Shown: positions 31,601 to 34,458 of the stretch, piece by piece | How positions within the stretch are numbered: the first letter of the stretch is position 1 | Layout: each line of letters starts with the position of its first letter | NCBI GenBank assembly: GCA_019155185.1 | Contig: CM032802.1 | Span: 12,939,638 to 13,003,637 of the forward strand | Source: Beaufortia kweichowensis | Taxonomy: Eukaryota; Chordata; Actinopteri; Cypriniformes; Gastromyzontidae | Reading direction: 5' to 3' | Length of the DNA stretch: 64,000 nt | Translations under genes and position numbers: made by a program | Notes under the pieces: model-generated | The model's database searches: none | Seen by the model: the letters and a program-made list of their open reading frames with translations, nothing else | Told to the model about the DNA's origin: nothing

Positions 31601-32848
31601 TTCGTAATTTTTAAATTATATAAAGTGCTATATTCCTACCAGACAGCGTGTTTCTCCTTCCATCAGCCCCAATGATGACATCAAACTCAAGCTCATTGAC
31701 TGGATGTGTTCTGGGGTGGACCTCAGCTCTCCACCCAATTCCTGGAAAAACCAACAGCATGTTGAAAAGACTTCTTTCACCTCAAGACATGGTATGTGCT
31801 CAGGATATGCCAAAGCACAAATTAATGGAACAACAGTAAAGTCTAGTGGAGAGAAAAAGAAAGTGATCTTACTCTCATTCTCTTGGTCTTCTGGTGGCTC
31901 TATAAGGCTTTTGAATTCAGCATTGACATGAATCTCAATGCCGAGTACAAGAGCTACCTTCAAGAGGATCAGCTGCAACTGTCGAATACCTGCAGTAGAA
32001 GATTTCCAAAACAGAAAGGAATATTTACGTTTAGTGTAAATATCTCTCAGGTCGTCCATTGTCATCACAAGTGGTCAGATGAGAAATGCATCTCTGCCTA
32101 TGATTAAATGTCCCCCCTTCAAACAGTTGTATTTAGTTGTGATCAGATCATGTCTGATAATACCAAGTGTAAATGCCCTGTAAAGGTTCATTTAGCTCCA
32201 AGAGACTAAACACAGTGAAATAGTAAAAAAAAAAGACTACTCACTGATATGGTCGATGGCTCCAGCGCAAAATTTGCCATAAAACTTCTTGGCTCCAAGA
32301 CCTCTCAGATCTTGAATAGTAAAAGGCCAAAGATGGAGCACATTGTTTCGAGAGAAAGCATCCCTCTTCTCCAGCAAAACCACCTTGGCTCCCAAGAACA
32401 CCAGCTCTATGGCTGTACGTAAACCACATGGTCCAGCTCCAATGATCAGACACTGAGAAACACAAGTACAAAACATCCTTCTTAAGTGCATAAAGAAACA
32501 ATCAATATGAGGACATTACAGATTAGAGACTTACTAACAAAACACTCTTTTGCCCCAAGGAAACTTTCATACCTTAGTATTGGCACAGGCCCGTCCTTTT
32601 TTGTATTCCTTGTGGCTGGCGCGCTTGTCTAACTTGGCCCAGAGGGCTTTGGCTTTCCAGTAGTTGAGCTTGGACTTGAGTTTGTGGTAGAACACACGGT
32701 ATTCATTGGGCTTGAGTTCCAGGAAGTCACAAAGCTCTTGAAAAGCCTTCAGAGTGCCTTTGCAGGTGGTGGCCTGGACGAAGCGGTCAAACAGCACATG
32801 TGACTGGTTTACCCCGTCTCCCACCGCACCGATGCCTCTATCTCCCAT
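4559..32848 (-). CDS. mical3: MICAL3 flavoprotein monooxygenase gene, multi-exon, 3' end beyond the left edge
   Basis: MICAL proteins are cytosolic FAD/NADPH monooxygenases that oxidise actin methionines and disassemble filaments; MICAL3 also acts with Rab8 and ELKS in exocytic vesicle docking. Seen here in order on the minus strand: monooxygenase domain (GAGPCGLRTAIE dinucleotide-binding motif, GADGRRNTL, VGDSLLEPFWPMGTG), CH domain, LIM domain (CFFCRRRVYVME), an acidic Glu/Asp run, a long Ser/Pro linker with a six-proline run, basic KKDKKKK patches and the start of the bMERB coiled coil (EERGVAVEKALRGEA). The bMERB domain together with EPSVAKRLKGTPERIELENY favours MICAL3 over MICAL2 or MICAL1. 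All junctions used are GT-AG and phases chain correctly except where single-base indels occur. The C-terminal bMERB exons are not in the window. Whether this is the teleost a or b copy cannot be told here. Confidence 0.96.
5991..6084 (-). CDS. mical3: mical3 exon, bMERB coiled coil
   Basis: Encodes IIQRQLEQVEEKQRQLEERG then VAVEKALRGEA, the first bMERB helix that binds Rab8/10/15-type GTPases. Acceptor GATTCATCAG|ATC, donor GAAGCAG|GTATTT; 94 nt, phase 0 to 1. The remaining bMERB helices (QEWFKLV... onward) are not found in the window and must lie beyond the left edge. Confidence 0.95.
6177..6284 (-). CDS. mical3: mical3 exon, start of bMERB-proximal helix
   Basis: Encodes KTYTDEELNAKLTKRVQKAA then RRQAKQEELKRLHRAQ, near-identical to the MICAL3 start of the bMERB (DUF3585) region. 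Acceptor CTGTTGCAG|AAG, donor GCTCAG|GTATGA; 108 nt, phase 0 to 0. Confidence 0.95.
6751..7858. mobile_element. nonautonomous DNA transposon (outer element of a nested pair)
   Basis: Left end TGCCTGGTTCAGACTACACA and right end TGTAGTCTGAACCAGGCA are inverted copies over about 20 bp. The body is unusually rich in CpG and CGT/ACG words compared with the intron around it, and contains a second, inserted element (6,954-7,623). No transposase frame. A clear target-site duplication is not visible. Confidence 0.75.
6954..7623. mobile_element. nonautonomous DNA transposon nested inside another
   Basis: Ends GGCTGCGTCCGAAATCGCGT and its exact inverted copy ACGCGATTTCGGACGCAGCC define this 670-bp element, lying wholly within the element at 6,751-7,858. 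Sub-terminal ACTATATAGTAGG and related words are typical of teleost MITEs. It carries no transposase. Confidence 0.8.
8765..8932 (-). CDS. mical3: candidate alternative exon, charged coiled-coil-like
   Basis: Encodes RRVDLFDLVSDLKKDAMKDK, DNMKARAKERVTENCNKKIS and ERRVKDEEEKKVKDDE. Strong acceptor TCTTCTCAG|CGG, donor GATGAG|GTATTT; 168 nt, phase 0 to 0. It lies between the SEDSDLS exon and the first bMERB helix exon. I do not recall it in canonical mammalian MICAL3, so it is either a fish or minor isoform exon. A fully open frame between good sites supports it; expression is not shown. Confidence 0.6.
9010..9104 (-). CDS. mical3: mical3 exon, LSFSEDSDLS block
   Basis: Encodes DSRLRRNLSFSEDSDLSCDD then VLERSSQKSKGD, matching human QLSFSEDSDLSSDDVLEKSS. 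Acceptor TCTTATTTAG|AT, donor GGTGAT|GTAAGT; 95 nt, phase 1 to 0. Confidence 0.94.
9251..11129 (-). CDS. mical3: mical3 large Ser/Pro-rich exon with two compensating one-base indels
   Basis: This 1,879-nt exon covers the unstructured centre of MICAL3: VQDVSPVILVKSP, repeated SP/QP motifs, LIEEFWLKSAEIRKSLGLAP, SSGLGLNG, LTPPSSPPPPPP, FAECVDEIPFADDVEDTYDD, EERMRAREKSVKSQALKDAM, then KSKKRSSLFSPRKNKKEKK and SLWKSVFSGYKKDKKKKDD. The conserved frame changes twice. After FFPEPYL (about 11,070) a base is missing before DVVTPN. At about 9,510 one extra base (AGTCTCCACG) separates VTSSES from STGGKSKK. Net length (3n+1) still fits phase 0 in and phase 1 out, as one loss and one gain would give. Acceptor TTTCTACAG|GTA; the donor CCTCAG|GTCAGC is a weak consensus. 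Confidence 0.9.
11216..11298 (-). CDS. mical3: mical3 exon before the large proline-rich exon
   Basis: Encodes EKTSAGQRELIVDVVLSPIQ then KPALTIDE. Acceptor TTCTTTTCAG|AG, donor GATGAG|GTAAGA; 83 nt, phase 1 to 0, handing phase 0 to the 1.9-kb exon. Confidence 0.75.
11407..11520 (-). CDS. mical3: mical3 cassette-type exon, acidic linker
   Basis: Encodes DDIPSDAEAEARSHCIEESV then SLPMDNGKPEIQEYVSNT. Acceptor TTCATTATAG|AT, donor CACTG|GTATGT; 114 nt, phase 1 to 1. The LINE at 11.56-13.38 kb sits in the intron directly upstream of it. Confidence 0.75.
11560..13376 (+). mobile_element. 5'-truncated, decayed non-LTR retrotransposon (L2-like), antisense in a mical3 intron
   Basis: The plus strand carries reverse-transcriptase remnants: DLSAAFDTVNHQILL, VPQGSVL, CYADDTQIF (the catalytic YADD box), HHLQLNLAKTEL, then LVISRLDYCNALLAG and FSVPGLWNNLPNAIRSATS. 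These fall in several frames with stops, so it is dead. The endonuclease half is missing. The 3' end AAGTCGCTTTGGATAAAAGC followed by AAATGTAAATGTAAAT is a teleost L2/CR1-type tail. Family assignment beyond L2-like needs comparison with a repeat library. Confidence 0.88.
13449..13526 (-). CDS. mical3: mical3 cassette-type exon, acidic
   Basis: Encodes EPCEEDDDPEAEAGSPDLEP then GTELDQ. Acceptor GTTACCTCAG|AG, donor CAAG|GTTTGT; 78 nt, phase 1 to 1. Acidic composition fits the MICAL3 linker. Confidence 0.7.
14466..14528 (-). CDS. mical3: mical3 cassette-type exon
   Basis: Encodes APSHKSVRHEAVRAWLDSMS. Acceptor TTTAATTGTAG|CC, donor TGGAG|GTAGAG; 63 nt, phase 1 to 1. Predicted helix; no known motif. 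Confidence 0.65.
15080..15253 (-). CDS. mical3: mical3 exon, DPLDIQ linker
   Basis: Encodes ARNLQIQQAIQPVDPLDIQM, ENHWTSNQTDGVREGPSESP and QITQPTSSTG. It parallels the human stretch with DPLEIQADVHWT. Acceptor TCATGCAG|CT, donor TCCACAG|GTAACC; 174 nt, phase 1 to 1. Confidence 0.85.
16087..16125 (-). CDS. mical3: candidate 39-nt cassette exon
   Basis: Read in phase 1 it gives GLWLENLAHEEET. Acceptor CTTCAGTCAG|GT, donor ACAG|GTGTGT; 39 nt, phase 1 to 1, so it can be skipped without frame change between SSEG and the next exon. A slightly longer alternative start at a GCAG upstream meets a stop in this phase. Exon status is inferred. Confidence 0.45.
16952..17172 (-). CDS. mical3: mical3 exon, acidic low-complexity region
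   Basis: Encodes SSSESDMEEEDEEQEAAGPS, DLGGVPWKEAVELHAKLKGE, then a long Asp/Glu run ending SSEG. SDLGGVPWKEAV is a conserved MICAL3 landmark before the acidic stretch. Acceptor CTGCAG|T, donor GAAG|GTAAGC; 221 nt, phase 2 to 1. Confidence 0.95.
17359..17554 (-). CDS. mical3: mical3 exon, TPERIELENY block
   Basis: Encodes ESEVNGVTEPSVAKRLKGTP, ERIELENYRLSMMREEELEE and ETLAEHNLSSVLDKATDVDE. This block is diagnostic of MICAL3 (human has EPSIAKRLRGTPERIELENY). Acceptor CTTCACAG|AG, donor TCCAG|GTATCC; 196 nt, phase 1 to 2. Confidence 0.96.
18674..18797. repeat. 30-bp direct repeat pair in a mical3 intron
   Basis: GACCAATCACAGGCACCGAT... recurs at 18,768 as GACCAATCACAGGCACTGAT..., about 94 bp apart with a few mismatches. 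Confidence 0.7.
19271..19286. promoter_or_regulatory. palindromic CTCF-like motif in a mical3 intron
   Basis: GCGCCACCTGGTGGCG: the minus strand reads CCACCAGGTGGCGC, an excellent CTCF core, and the near-palindrome also contains an E-box (CACCTG). It lies about 95 bp downstream of the exon ending at 19,379. Confidence 0.45.
19379..19466 (-). CDS. mical3: mical3 exon, proline/threonine linker
   Basis: Encodes EPQIPVTPNTVDIPGQTISS then QTPVERRPS. Strong acceptor after a T-rich tract (GTTTCGTTCTTAG), donor CCTCAG|GTACCC; 88 nt, phase 0 to 1, joining in frame to ESEVNG downstream. Confidence 0.8.
19574..19668 (-). CDS. mical3: mical3 LIM domain exon 2
   Basis: Encodes GKFYCKPHYCYRQSGLAQRK then RPAPASAPVNPK. 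FYCKPHYCY supplies the last zinc ligands of the LIM domain. Acceptor CTTTGGTAG|GA, donor CCTAAG|GTTTCT; 95 nt, phase 1 to 0. Confidence 0.92.
20101..20286 (-). CDS. mical3: mical3 LIM domain exon 1 with a one-base deletion (frameshift)
   Basis: Begins GSLRKEFPQNIGGSDVCFFC and RRRVYVME in one frame, then LSAEGKFFHRSCFKCDYCGT and TLRLSSYAFDVEDG in another. One base is missing between ATGGAG and CTCAGC (about 20,205). Length is 186 nt, but phase 0 in and phase 1 out require 187, agreeing with a deletion. The visible zinc ligands C..C...H..C and C..C belong to the first and second LIM fingers. Acceptor TCTCTGCAG|GGT, donor GGATG|GTATGA. Confidence 0.92.
20492..20599 (-). CDS. mical3: mical3 exon just upstream of LIM, SLAEQIANQL motif
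   Basis: Encodes KYVKMYTGGVSSLAEQIANQ then LQPQDNPRPPLEKRDL. GGVSSLAEQIANQL is a conserved MICAL2/3 linker helix. The acceptor region reads ATGAAGAAG, a second NAGNAG-like site. Donor GATTTG|GTAAGA; 108 nt, phase 0 to 0, joining in frame to GSLRKEF of the LIM exon. Confidence 0.82.
21598..21708 (-). CDS. mical3: cassette exon with QERAE-type helix (copy 2), NAGNAG acceptor
   Basis: Encodes REVLRCDSHVPLHIPSIQER then AERLASQFKDKPAQPK. The acceptor is CTCACAGCAG, a NAGNAG pair that would add or drop one glutamine (start 21,708 or 21,705). Donor CCCAAG|GTGAAC; phase 0 to 0. The PSIQERAERLASQFK core parallels ASVQERAETLSARFK in the exon at 22,342-22,461. Confidence 0.72.
21865..21963 (-). CDS. 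mical3: candidate cassette exon, mical3 linker
   Basis: Encodes VMKKPSRFFIEQWLLTHGLS then PELPLIPFDPEQQ. Donor CAGCAG|GTAGAC is good; the acceptor (CCTTTTGGAG|GTT) lacks a strong pyrimidine tract. 99 nt, phase 0 to 0. No family hit is recognised. Confidence 0.6.
22342..22461 (-). CDS. mical3: cassette exon with QERAE-type helix (copy 1)
   Basis: Encodes EVNVPNVGDLDPIRIASVQE, RAETLSARFKGRPERKKKPQ. Acceptor CTCTGTTTACAG|GAG, donor CCACAG|GTAGAG; 120 nt, phase 0 to 0. The core I.SVQERAE.L..RFK is repeated in the exon at 21,598-21,708 and resembles the KEKAAHLASMFG helix of the MICAL2 linker, pointing to tandem exon duplication. Confidence 0.75.
23006..23273. mobile_element. TTAA-flanked foldback MITE
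   Basis: TTAA at both ends surrounds AGGGATAGTTCACC and its inverted copy GAGTGAACTATCCCT. Inside, GGTAACCGGCACCCATTCAC and GTCAATGGGTGCCAGTAAC form a second inverted pair, so the whole element folds into a hairpin. This is an abundant cyprinid family of DNA-TTAA type. Confidence 0.88.
23429..23542 (-). CDS. mical3: candidate cassette exon, serine-rich
   Basis: Encodes ASTGTEVLRSCPKKTILLSS followed by a serine-dominated stretch and FLPHTQ. Acceptor CATCTCTCTGAAG|GCC, donor ACACAG|GTGACA; 114 nt, phase 0 to 0. The low-complexity serine run makes coding status less certain than for neighbouring exons. Confidence 0.5.
24287..24370 (-). CDS. mical3: candidate cassette exon, charged helix
   Basis: Encodes RRTQLQEQMSFRYKEKLKHQ then TLPFRQEQ. 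Acceptor AATATGTTCAG|AGA, donor GAACAG|GTACAG; 84 nt, phase 0 to 0. Predicted amphipathic helix; no catalytic motif. Confidence 0.65.
24664..24765 (-). CDS. mical3: candidate cassette exon, proline-rich linker
   Basis: Read in the phase set by its neighbours it gives GDSMPNLGLLLAPSPAPPCL then REPARITSGPAWRK. Acceptor CTGGTCACAG|GGG, donor AGGAAG|GTAAAG; 102 nt, phase 0 to 0. A longer open frame on the same strand reads through it and its upstream intron in another phase and looks membrane-like, but does not fit splicing. Exon status is inferred. Confidence 0.6.
25397..25573 (-). CDS. mical3: mical3 exon, pre-LIM helical linker
   Basis: Encodes EELQRVNREDRPSIATALTE, KVKSMATQLLAKFEENAPAQ and STGLKRQ, matching MICAL3. 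Acceptor AAACTCAG|GAG, donor AGACAG|GTGAGT; 177 nt, phase 0 to 0. In the shortest isoform it would join directly to the LIM exon at 20,286. Confidence 0.94.
25601..25629. repeat. (TA)n microsatellite
   Basis: 29 bp of uninterrupted TA in the short intron between two mical3 exons. Confidence 0.95.
25667..25732 (-). CDS. mical3: mical3 exon, lysine-rich linker
   Basis: Encodes DKKEKELDGKRRKTSQAGQ and SED, a KRRK cluster of nuclear-localisation type. Acceptor GTCATAG|GAC, donor GAAGAT|GTAAGC; 66 nt, phase 0 to 0. Confidence 0.9.
25831..25949 (-). CDS. mical3: mical3 exon, post-CH basic linker
   Basis: Encodes NHNLSPEDKAALIASTKSPI, SFFSKLGQSIAISRKRNPK. Similar to the human MICAL3 segment after the CH domain. 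Acceptor TTGCAACAG|AA, donor CCCAAG|GTATTT; 119 nt, phase 1 to 0. Confidence 0.92.
26125..26321 (-). CDS. mical3: mical3 exon, CH domain second half, tandem donor
   Basis: Encodes DFQSLDEKDVEKNNQLAFDV, EFGISPIMTGKEMSVVVEPD and KLSMVMYLSQFYEMFKD. Acceptor CATCTCTAG|T. The 3' end reads CCTGGTGGTGAGTTG, so splicing can use a GTGGTG or a GTGAGT donor three bases apart; both keep frame and would add or omit one residue. The latter (ending at 26,125) fits consensus better. Confidence 0.95.
26322..27282. other. mical3 intron splitting the CH domain, no gene seen
   Basis: Single-copy-looking sequence with no repeat ends and no open splice-bounded segment. 26,590-26,720 is less AT-rich than its surroundings, but I can assign no function. 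Confidence 0.5.
27283..27430 (-). CDS. mical3: mical3 exon, CH domain first half
   Basis: Encodes ESIVRSSKLLNWCQRQTEGY, VSDLTMSWKSGLALCALIHR and YRPDL. The pattern WCQ...DLTMSWKSGLALCALIHRYRPDL is a classic calponin-homology helix set. Acceptor TCTCCCACAG|AA, donor CTCAT|GTAAGT; 148 nt, phase 1 to 2, intact. Confidence 0.96.
27723..28045. mobile_element. hAT-like MITE with AGGGCTGCACGATTCT ends
   Basis: Left TAGGGCTGTACAATTCT and right AGAATCGTGCAGCCCTTA are near-perfect inverted repeats. The interior is AT-rich and non-coding. A target-site duplication is not clear. Confidence 0.7.
28131..28157 (-). CDS. mical3: candidate 27-nt cassette microexon, mical3 pre-CH linker
   Basis: Bounded by a fair acceptor (TATTTTCATCCTAG) and a good donor (CAAG|GTAACT). 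It is exactly 27 nt, phase 1 to 1, and would insert LLLEKQLQE-type residues between TRNE and SIVRSS without changing frame. It lies alone in an otherwise non-coding intron. Splice-site, length and phase agreement are seen; inclusion in mRNA is inferred. No UGC motif typical of SRRM4-dependent neuronal microexons stands just upstream. Confidence 0.45.
28246..28339 (-). CDS. mical3: mical3 exon, linker before the CH domain
   Basis: Encodes VRHLLDTGETRDLRVDMENV then VNSSTPKLTRN. Acceptor GTCGACAG|GTA, donor AAATG|GTGGGT; 94 nt, phase 0 to 1. It joins in frame either to the CH exon at 27,430 or through the 27-nt candidate microexon at 28,131-28,157. Confidence 0.94.
28487..28613 (-). CDS. mical3: mical3 exon, C-terminal monooxygenase helix
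   Basis: Encodes ESIYRLLPQTTPENVSKNFS, then DPSTRYPNISLHQVRPNQ. Acceptor TTTCAG|G, donor AACCAG|GTTGGT; 127 nt, phase 2 to 0, intact. It marks the end of the catalytic domain, about residue 487. Confidence 0.95.
28614..29353. other. mical3 intron with a LINE-tail fragment
   Basis: Contains the solo LINE tail (28,988-29,048); the rest is AT-rich and featureless. Confidence 0.6.
28988..29048 (+). mobile_element. solo 3' tail of the same LINE family
   Basis: AAGTCGCTTTGGATAAAAGC followed by CTAAATGTAAATGTAAG repeats the tail of the LINE at 11.56-13.38 kb almost base for base, so this is an extremely truncated copy (or a SINE sharing that tail). Confidence 0.75.
29354..29469 (-). CDS. mical3: mical3 exon, end of the FAD-binding region
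   Basis: Encodes PFWPMGTGIARGFLAGMDAA, WMVRSWAHG and SPLEVLAER. The PFWPMGTG loop closes the flavin pocket. Acceptor CTTTAG|CCT, donor GAAAG|GTAAGA; 116 nt, phase 0 to 2, intact. Confidence 0.95.
29666..29707. repeat. 21-bp tandem duplication
   Basis: Two perfect copies of AATAGGAAGTTGTTGCAGTC(C) side by side. Confidence 0.95.
29816..30073 (-). CDS. mical3: mical3 exon, monooxygenase domain with GD motif
   Basis: An 86-codon exon from DYADTEMLLSRANVDQKALL to LLVALVGDSLLE. VGDSLLE is the GD motif that binds the FAD ribose; DFAINHYGQPDVAMFDFTCM is a MICAL signature. Acceptor TTGTGCAG|GAC, donor TTAGAG|GTGAGT, phase 0 to 0, intact. Confidence 0.96.
30622..30722 (-). CDS. mical3: mical3 exon, monooxygenase domain
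   Basis: Encodes GIDLENIVYYKDDTHYFVMT and AKKQSLLEKGVILH, a conserved strand-rich part of the flavoprotein fold. Acceptor TTTTTAAG|GG, donor CTGCAT|GTGAGT; 101 nt, phase 1 to 0, intact. Confidence 0.94.
31151..31307 (-). CDS. mical3: mical3 exon with a one-base insertion (frameshift)
   Basis: The first part reads GFRRKEFRGKLAIA in one frame and the rest, ITANFINRNTTAEAKVEEIS through FNQKFFQDLREATG, in another. The switch is at CTATCGCAGATTACA, where one extra G (about 31,266) separates GCA from ATT. Exon length is 157 nt, whereas its borders (phase 1 in, phase 1 out) require a multiple of three, so one surplus base is independently supported. Read literally, the protein would end early in the monooxygenase domain. 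An intron cannot explain a one-base gap. Confidence 0.9.
31640..31741 (-). CDS. mical3: mical3 exon, DG motif of the monooxygenase
   Basis: Encodes RIGWRAEVHPRTHPV and then the GADGRRNTL motif, the DG motif of aromatic-hydroxylase-type flavoproteins that contacts FAD and NADPH. Acceptor TTTTCCAG|GA, donor TCTG|GTAGGA; 102 nt, phase 1 to 1, intact. Confidence 0.94.
31873..31989 (-). CDS. mical3: mical3 exon, monooxygenase domain
   Basis: Encodes SIRQLQLILLKVALVLGIEI and LIEPPEDQENE. Acceptor TACTGCAG|GTATTC, donor GAGA|GTAAGATC; 117 nt, phase 1 to 1, intact frame. The residues match the MICAL2/3 monooxygenase fold closely. Confidence 0.94.
32245..32452 (-). CDS. mical3: mical3 exon, FAD-binding Rossmann motif
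   Basis: Starts CLIIGAGPCGLRTAIE, the GxGxxG dinucleotide-binding loop that holds FAD, and continues through LEKRDAFSRNNVLHLWPFTI and LGAKKFYGKFCAGAIDHI. Acceptor TTTCTCAG|TGT, donor ATCA|GTGAGT, phase 0 to 1. Length 208 nt agrees with an intact frame, about residues 93-162. Confidence 0.96.
32573..32848 (-). CDS. mical3: mical3 first coding exon (monooxygenase N-terminus)
   Basis: Encodes 92 residues from MGDRG, with the invariant MICAL block HVLFDRFVQATTCKGTLKAF and FYHKLKSKLNYWKAKALWAK. This helical region precedes the FAD site. The start is the first in-frame ATG and sits in an ACCATGG Kozak context. The donor is AAG|GTATGA, leaving phase 0. Upstream, 32,849-32,940 is 5'UTR behind a strong acceptor (CTCTCCTCTCATCATTTAG), so at least one noncoding exon lies further upstream. 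The leader contains a very short upstream reading frame (ATGATGTATG to a TGA six codons on). Confidence 0.96.
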
Positions 32849-33636
32849 GGTCCCTTAACCCGGCGAGCGGGATTATGGGACAGGCACGGTCCAACTCACT
32901 GTGTGTTCGAGGTTCAGCTTACGACATACATCATTTTACCCTAAATGATGAGAGGAGAGAAAAGGTCAGTTATAATTTCTCAGTACTTTTTTCCGGAAAA
33001 TGTTACGAAAACAGAACAACACTTTAAACGAGCATAAATGACTATACTACATTCTGATAGGAACTATATAAAAAAAACTAATCTTATTTCAGTTACAGAA
33101 GACTTGTATAACACTGTCCTAACCAGGGCTAAAAACTAATTTCTTTATCCAGATTGATAGCACAAGTACTGCACAACACAATGAGAACCTATTAAAACAT
33201 ATTTAATGGTAAATTACATGGTTCTGGTGTCAAAAATAAAAAAAAATTACATTGCAATTTTGATTTTGGGGCACTGGAATCAGTAGAATGATCCATGCTC
33301 ATCTCTTATCTGAGCATGAGACAGTGACCACAGGAAGTCTAATGATCGCACACAAACCCAAACAGGAAATGTTCAAAGATACTGGGAGTCTATGTATTCC
33401 CATGAAAAAAAATACATTTACCATTTCTTACAGCACGTCTTAATCAGGTGCAATCCAACAACTTTTCAGTAATAAATAATAGCTTAAGTCTCTCATATTG
33501 AAAGCTGAATTGCCAAGCAACACCACATAATCACAGCTAGAACATATTTTATATTCAGTATATTCATATTCAGTCTGAAAAAATGTAGCTTAATGTATAT
33601 ATGGTGTGCAATTTATCCTCAGAAGAGTCCTTAAAC

Positions 33637-34458
33637 TAGGGATGGCACAATTCTCAATATCATATTGAACCGTTCGGTACGACATCCACGGTTCAATACG
33701 CGCTTGTGAATTGCGGTCTTTCCGGTTTTACGTTTAAATAATTTATGTGCGTTTTATTTCTCTCAGAATTGACTGTTTGTGTGTGCCTGTACGAGCTGAG
33801 ATGAGGAAACTCCTCCCCGTGAGTAAATATTCAATCACTATGATCTAAAGTTAGGGGGCGCTGAACCATCATTCCACACTTTAACATGGCGGTGAAGTGA
33901 CGCTACAGTACGAGGAAGCGCCGGCGTCTTTCAAATACGTGGTGTGGAGACATTTTGGTTTTGCCATTGAGTATAATGCCGAGGAAGAAAAAACGGTAAA
34001 CAAAACAATGACTGTCTGCAAGCATTGTTTTACACGTGTAACCTACTCAAACGGAAACACTTCCAACATGACTGTTTATTTGAAATGGTCAATTTATGTT
34101 TACTAACTTCACATGTATGTTTATTTTCAAAATTTAGGAATTTATGTGTTCCCCAGTTTGTACATGGGCTACCAGCAGCTGTGAGATGTCAGTGTTCATT
34201 TTAAAATAAAAAATTATTTTATATTATACAATACACTAGGAACTAGTGGACTTTTCTTTGCTTTTAAGTAAAATAAAGGAGTATTGCAATAAATCATTTT
34301 TATTTTTTCTTCTTAACCTCTTACTGTTCCTATTGCCTAAGCATAGAATAACAAAAAAACACTCTTATGTGTCAAGCCATCAGAACCGAACCGAACACCG
34401 TGGTTAAAAAACCGAGGTATGTATTGAACCGTGGGCTAACTGTATTGCTGCATCCCTA
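33637..34458. mobile_element. nonautonomous hAT element with 8-bp target duplication
   Basis: Ends TAGGGATG...CATCCCTA are inverted. The flanks CCTTAAAC (left) and ACTTAAAC (right) match at 7 of 8 bases, the duplication length of hAT transposons. Sub-terminal GAACCG/CGGTTC words occur on both sides. It retains a BED-finger remnant but no catalytic domain. Confidence 0.8.
33897..34106 (+). pseudogene. BED zinc-finger remnant of a hAT transposase
   Basis: Reads KYVVWRHFGF...KTMTVCKHCFTRVTYSNGNT SNM, the BED-finger pattern (aromatic W..FGF, CxxC, then a GNTSN loop) of ZBED-like hAT transposases. The frame then departs into unrelated residues and stops, so the closing His pair and the RNase H-like catalytic and dimerisation domains are absent. 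It has no proper start codon. Confidence 0.7.
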